NCBI GenBank assembly: GCA_964547525.1
Contig: CAZJOD010000162.1
Span: forward strand, 1-8,185
Direction: 5' to 3'
DNA length: 8,185 nucleotides
From: CAZJOD01 sp964547525
GTDB lineage: Bacteria > Bacillota > Clostridia > JAAYHZ01
Shown here: positions 4,520 to 8,185 of the stretch, piece by piece
Numbering within the stretch: position 1 is the stretch's first letter
How the letters are laid out: every line of letters begins with the position of its first letter
The notes under the pieces: model-generated
The model's database searches: none
What the model was told of the DNA's origin: nothing
Seen by the model: the letters and a program-made list of their open reading frames with translations, nothing else
Program-made: the position numbers and the translations under genes

Positions 4520-6304
4520 TTATACATTCCGGATTATCCCCCTGCTAATCCCTGTGAAAATCGATTCTCTTTGCAAATTAAACATTGTTGCATATTTTTT
4601 ATTCTCATTTATAAGCTGCATATGGGTTCCGTATTCAACTATATTTCCATTTTCAAAAACTGCAATTTTATCTGCGGAGGTTGATGAGGCAAGCCTATGT
4701 GATATAAATATCGTTGTTTTATCACGGGCAACTTTGAAAAAGCTATCATAAATTTCACTTTCGGCTTTTGGATCAAGTGATGCTGTCGGTTCATCCAATA
4801 TAAGTATAGGCGTTTTTTTGTAAACAGCTCTTGCAATTGCAAGCTTTTGCCCTTCACCGCCCGAAAGTTCGACACCATTTGTGTCGAAAATTCTGGATAA
4901 GTATGTATCAACCCCAAAGGGTAGTTTATCAAGTAGTTTCCCAAGTCCGATATCATTTAAAATATCATTTACCTGTGCAACACTCTGTCCCATTGACACA
5001 TTCTCACCAAGCGTAAAAGAAAAATTTTGATAATCCTGAAATACAGCGGAGATAAGCTTATTGTATTCGTCATTATTAATTTCCCATATATCCACTCCAC
5101 CGATCGTGATTTTACCACTTGTCGGTTTGTAAAACTTACATAGCAACTTGATGAAAGTCGATTTTCCTGCGCCGTTTTGCCCGACTACCGATAGCTTTTC
5201 GCCTTCTGTAATGCGAATATTGATGCAATTAAGAACGAAATGTTCTGTATTGGGGTATGCAAACGACACATTGTCAAATACAATCTCGGTGCTATTCATT
5301 GATGTCTGCAAACGACTTGTAATATTCTCATCAATTTGCTTTAATGCTCCGAAGTCTGATAGTTTCAATTGATGACGATTATATTCACCTATCTTCTCGA
5401 CAATAGTAGACAGTGTAATGGTAAGCGTTGTTACTGCACTAAAATACATGGTATAATCTGCTATACTTATGGTTTTATCTATAAAACGCATAGACAAAAT
5501 CCACAGTATCATCAGTGATTGCAATGCCATTATTACAGCGGTTATACTTTCGAACAAGGCATTTCTTTTGAAATTGCCATATTGCAATCGCAGCATCTCG
5601 TTTCGGTATCCTTTAATCTTCCCCATAAACCAACCGTTTAGATTGTTTATTCTAATTTCCTTAGCCACACCTTGATTGAAATATGCAGCCCCGATTAAAT
5701 AGTTGCCTATACGGTCGTTTGCGGCCAAAAGCTTTCGGCGCTTTTCGTTATGCTTATAAGTTAAGTAAACAAACAAAATCTTAACACAAAGAGTTGCAAG
5801 CACAAGCAAAACAAAGATAAAATCAAGCCCGGTAATGATTACCGCAAGACCGATTATGGTTATAATGTTGGCAATTATACTTTGTAAAAGACCTGCAGTG
5901 GCTGTAATTTTGGTTATGTTGTTTGCCAGTGCGAGTCTGTCACGGTAATTTGCACCTTCCATGTTTTCAAGTGGTAACGACATAGTAATGCTTCCTGTTT
6001 CCTGCCACAGCTTTTTGGAAAATCTGTCAACATGAAAATCACCTTTGTTTGAAAGAAACAAGTTCATTATATTAATAACCAATAATATGCCGATATAAAG
6101 CAATACTGTTTTGACAATTTCGGAATAGTCATTACCGTTTGTCAGTTGCTCTATAAAAAGCTTTGGAAAATAAACATACAAAAGCGGCAATATGGAAGAA
6201 AGCAGTATTTGAGGTAGAGTTAACACAAAATATAACGGCTCGTATTTGCTGATGATTTTGAAAATTTTTATCGGTGCAGTTAGCTTTTCTTTAAATCTCT
6301 TCAT
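4520..6304 (-). CDS. ABC exporter half-transporter (permease-ATPase fusion), second gene of pair
   Basis: A 594-residue membrane protein: an exporter-type transmembrane domain with about six helices (roughly 24-50, 66-86, 139-158, 160-182, 253-273, 286-302), then a nucleotide-binding domain. The ATPase motifs are complete: Walker A GQNGAGKS (375-382), Q-loop Q423, signature LSGGEGQ (480-486), Walker B ILILDE (500-505) with catalytic E505, D-loop SLDP, and H-loop H536. It begins four bases inside the end of the upstream exporter gene (ATGA overlap). AAGGTG (6315-6310) lies five bases upstream. This coupling suggests that the two proteins form a heterodimer that pumps a substrate out of the cell. 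The coupling segment KEIRINN (215-221) is shared with the partner. No substrate gene, such as a peptide precursor or modification enzyme, is visible, so drug, lipid or peptide export are all possible. Confidence 0.92.
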   Translation of the reverse strand: MKRFKEKLTAPIKIFKIISKYEPLYFVLTLPQILLSSILPLLYVYFPKLFIEQLTNGNDYSEIVKTVLLYIGILLVINIMNLFLSNKGDFHVDRFSKKLWQETGSITMSLPLENMEGANYRDRLALANNITKITATAGLLQSIIANIITIIGLAVIITGLDFIFVLLVLATLCVKILFVYLTYKHNEKRRKLLAANDRIGNYLIGAAYFNQGVAKEIRINNLNGWFMGKIKGYRNEMLRLQYGNFKRNALFESITAVIMALQSLMILWILSMRFIDKTISIADYTMYFSAVTTLTITLSTIVEKIGEYNRHQLKLSDFGALKQIDENITSRLQTSMNSTEIVFDNVSFAYPNTEHFVLNCINIRITEGEKLSVVGQNGAGKSTFIKLLCKFYKPTSGKITIGGVDIWEINNDEYNKLISAVFQDYQNFSFTLGENVSMGQSVAQVNDILNDIGLGKLLDKLPFGVDTYLSRIFDTNGVELSGGEGQKLAIARAVYKKTPILILDEPTASLDPKAESEIYDSFFKVARDKTTIFISHRLASSTSADKIAVFENGNIVEYGTHMQLINENKKYATMFNLQRESIFTGISRGIIRNV

Positions 6305-8082
6305 AAGTTCACCTTGCTTTCTTTATAATACCTTGCTTGAGTGTTAAAAAGATCCGCATAAAAACCGTTTTGGTTCATAAGCTCCACATGACTGCCCTGT
6401 TCGATAATACTTCCGTTTTGTAAAACGACAATATTGTCGCAAAAATGTGTTGAAGATAAACGGTGAGAGATAAAAACTGTAGTTTTGTTGTCTGATACAT
6501 CATTTAACCGTGAAAATAATTGATATTCAGCAATTGGATCAAGCGCACCGGTCGGCTCATCTAATATAAGTATATCAGCGTTTTTATATAATGCTCTAGC
6601 AAAGGCAAGCTTTTGACCTTCGCCACCGGAAAACTCTATGCCGTTATCATCAAGTTCACGATATATTGCTGTATCAATCCCATTAGGCAATTTTTCAACC
6701 TTGCTTGTAAGTCCACTCTTATCTATAACTTCATGCAGTTTTTCGAAGTTAAAATCACCGTCAAAAATAATGTTTTCTTTCAGACTGTAAGCAAATAGCG
6801 AAAAATCCTGCAACACCACCCCGATACGGCTTGTATACTGCCTATAAGGAATATCTGCAATATCAACTCCGTTTAGTGTGATTCTTCCTTGAGTGGGGTG
6901 ATATATTCGCAAAAGCAACTTTATTAAAGTTGTTTTACCCGAGCCGTTCAGCCCGACAATACCCAACTTTTTATTTGCGGTAATTTCAATGTTTATATTT
7001 CTCAAAACATACTCGGTTGTATTTGGATAGATAAACGAAACATTTTCAAATTTTATTGTTGCATTTGAAAAATTAAGATTAACATCGTTTAATTTATTGC
7101 TGACGTTTGTGATGCTGTTGTTTTTTACCGTTTGTTCGTATTCACGGTAAAATTCTATTGCCTTTATATTGTTATTTATGAAACCAAGATTTTTGAAAAA
7201 AGAAAGCAAAATAGAGGTGAAAAGTGTTGTTGCAGCAAGCAAAACAGTATATTCTGCAATGTCTATCTGTCCGTTAGAAACCTGATATGTAAAATATAGA
7301 TACATAACAGCTGTTTGAACAATAGAGAGAAATACACTAAGCAAATTTACACCAAGCTTTTTGCGAAGTAATTGCTTTAGTTTTTGCATTTGCATTTGAA
7401 ATACAGCGTCATATTTGCCTTTTATGTACTCATTTGCATTATTTATGCGAATTTCTTTTGCATATTTGTATCCCGTCATTACGTCGTATAAATATTTGAG
7501 CTTACGTTCATCTTCAGTTTTTTCGTTATTGAAATCGTAATCGCATTTTTGCATGTATATCGTGAGCAATACAAGCACTGTAGATAACACAATAATAACA
7601 ACCACAAATATTGGAGATAATACCGAAAAGATAAATATTATCCCTATAAACTGTATTATATATTTAAAGCACTCTCCCCACCTATCCAAGAAAAAAGCAG
7701 GTTGTGATCCCATAGATTTTTGCTTCAAATTCAATATCTTTCCGTCTTGAACATAGTGATAATCAATATTAAGGCAATCCTCCATATATTCATATTGCAA
7801 CACATTGCTTTCTTTTCGCATCACGTTGTTTTTCCAAAGCTCAAGAGCTTGATTTATCAGAGATATTGCAAGATTCACAGATAAATAGATTATAATCAGC
7901 TTTAATACCGTTTCTATTGCTTCACCTAAAATAAGCGCACTTATAACAAATCCCAAGCCCGCAATATTTACAAGAGAAACTAAGGCTGTAAATATGCTTC
8001 TTACAGCCGTTACGAGAAAATATGTTCGTGAAATTTTCCAAGCTCTTTTGAAAAGAAAGGCTAAATTTTTTAATCTTTTCAT
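6301..8082 (-). CDS. ABC exporter half-transporter (permease-ATPase fusion), first gene of pair
   Basis: A 593-residue protein with the same plan as its partner. About six membrane helices (roughly 21-52, 60-80, 141-158, 160-177, 246-266, 279-298) precede an ATPase domain. The domain has Walker A GLNGSGKTT (377-385), Q-loop Q425, signature FSGGEGQ (484-490), Walker B ILILDE (504-509) with E509, D-loop ALDP, and H540. The signature starts with Phe rather than Leu, a mild change. KEIRINN (209-215) matches the partner's segment. The ATG at 8082 is preceded by TAGGAT about eight bases upstream, a weak ribosome binding site. It leads a two-gene operon that diverges from the gene beginning at 8167; a divergent regulator would be a common arrangement, but too little of it is visible. 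Confidence 0.92.
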   Translation of the reverse strand: MKRLKNLAFLFKRAWKISRTYFLVTAVRSIFTALVSLVNIAGLGFVISALILGEAIETVLKLIIIYLSVNLAISLINQALELWKNNVMRKESNVLQYEYMEDCLNIDYHYVQDGKILNLKQKSMGSQPAFFLDRWGECFKYIIQFIGIIFIFSVLSPIFVVVIIVLSTVLVLLTIYMQKCDYDFNNEKTEDERKLKYLYDVMTGYKYAKEIRINNANEYIKGKYDAVFQMQMQKLKQLLRKKLGVNLLSVFLSIVQTAVMYLYFTYQVSNGQIDIAEYTVLLAATTLFTSILLSFFKNLGFINNNIKAIEFYREYEQTVKNNSITNVSNKLNDVNLNFSNATIKFENVSFIYPNTTEYVLRNINIEITANKKLGIVGLNGSGKTTLIKLLLRIYHPTQGRITLNGVDIADIPYRQYTSRIGVVLQDFSLFAYSLKENIIFDGDFNFEKLHEVIDKSGLTSKVEKLPNGIDTAIYRELDDNGIEFSGGEGQKLAFARALYKNADILILDEPTGALDPIAEYQLFSRLNDVSDNKTTVFISHRLSSTHFCDNIVVLQNGSIIEQGSHVELMNQNGFYADLFNTQARYYKESKVNL

Positions 8083-8121
8083 TTTTCTATCCTAGCTATG
8101 CTTTTTATAAATTCTCTCAAA

Positions 8122-8136
8122 ATTATAATTAATTAT
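8122..8136. promoter_or_regulatory. Overlapping divergent -10 elements and palindrome
   Basis: AATTATAATT contains TATAAT on the plus strand (8124-8129) and on the minus strand (8127-8122). A perfect 12-bp palindrome ATAATTAATTAT spans 8125-8136. The 84-base gap between the exporter operon and the divergent gene must hold both promoters, and these are the best -10 candidates. Neither strand has a strong -35. The DNA is so AT-rich that the match carries limited weight. Confidence 0.35.
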
Positions 8137-8166
8137 CTACTAATTATTGTAATATAGGAGAATTTA

Positions 8167-8185
8167 ATGAAGCAAGCAAAGGTTA
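8167..8185 (+). CDS. Start of a divergent gene, cut by the window edge
   Basis: ATG at 8167 is preceded by TAGGAG (8155-8160) six bases upstream, a good ribosome binding site. Six codons are visible, MKQAKV. The product cannot be identified. Its divergent position next to an exporter operon would suit a regulator, but this is only a guess from context. Confidence 0.5.

Noticed and set aside
4639..5016. Open frames of 61-105 codons inside the exporter genes on both strands
   Set aside because: They are shadows of the ABC exporter coding sequence, with no ribosome binding sites or recognisable domains.

Overview
The window looks like an accessory stretch of a low-GC Firmicutes (Clostridia-type) chromosome. 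The DNA is AT-rich, most ribosome binding sites are AGGAGG-like, genes are short and compact, and the protein families are common in gut Clostridia. No rRNA, tRNA, CRISPR array, transposase or phage structural gene was seen.

Layout. (1) Positions 1-509, minus strand: the 5' part of a small P-loop kinase of the FlaR / 'DNA topology modulation' type, running off the left edge. (2) 585-677: a decayed P-loop remnant wedged between that kinase and the next gene. (3) 679-1569, minus: a double-length GNAT acetyltransferase with its own promoter and a terminator-like hairpin in its leader. (4) 1741-2540: a scar-like region. It holds a 3' fragment of a minus-strand gene with its terminator, abutting a 5'-truncated plus-strand TPR fragment that has a probable frameshift close to a strong terminator. 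(5) 2564-2657: a diverged second copy of the kinase leader. (6) 2727-3674: a DeoR-family regulator with a good promoter, a row of 10-bp direct repeats just upstream, and a terminator. (7) 3776-4426: an HD-domain phosphohydrolase, followed by an orphan ribosome binding site and start codon. (8) 4520-8082, minus: a two-gene operon for an ABC exporter, probably a heterodimer, whose reading frames overlap by four bases. (9) 8167 onward, plus: the first six codons of a divergent gene.

How they work together. The only clear functional unit is the ABC exporter pair: two fused permease-ATPase half-transporters made from one transcript. The DeoR regulator, HD hydrolase, acetyltransferase and kinase look like separately transcribed single genes. 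The repeated leader, three gene fragments and an orphan start codon suggest that positions 500-2700 and about 4430-4520 have been rearranged. I do not see a convincing undescribed multi-gene system. The best leads are the phased repeats beside the DeoR promoter, the altered ligand pocket of that regulator, the hairpin in the acetyltransferase leader, and the junction at 1914-1921.
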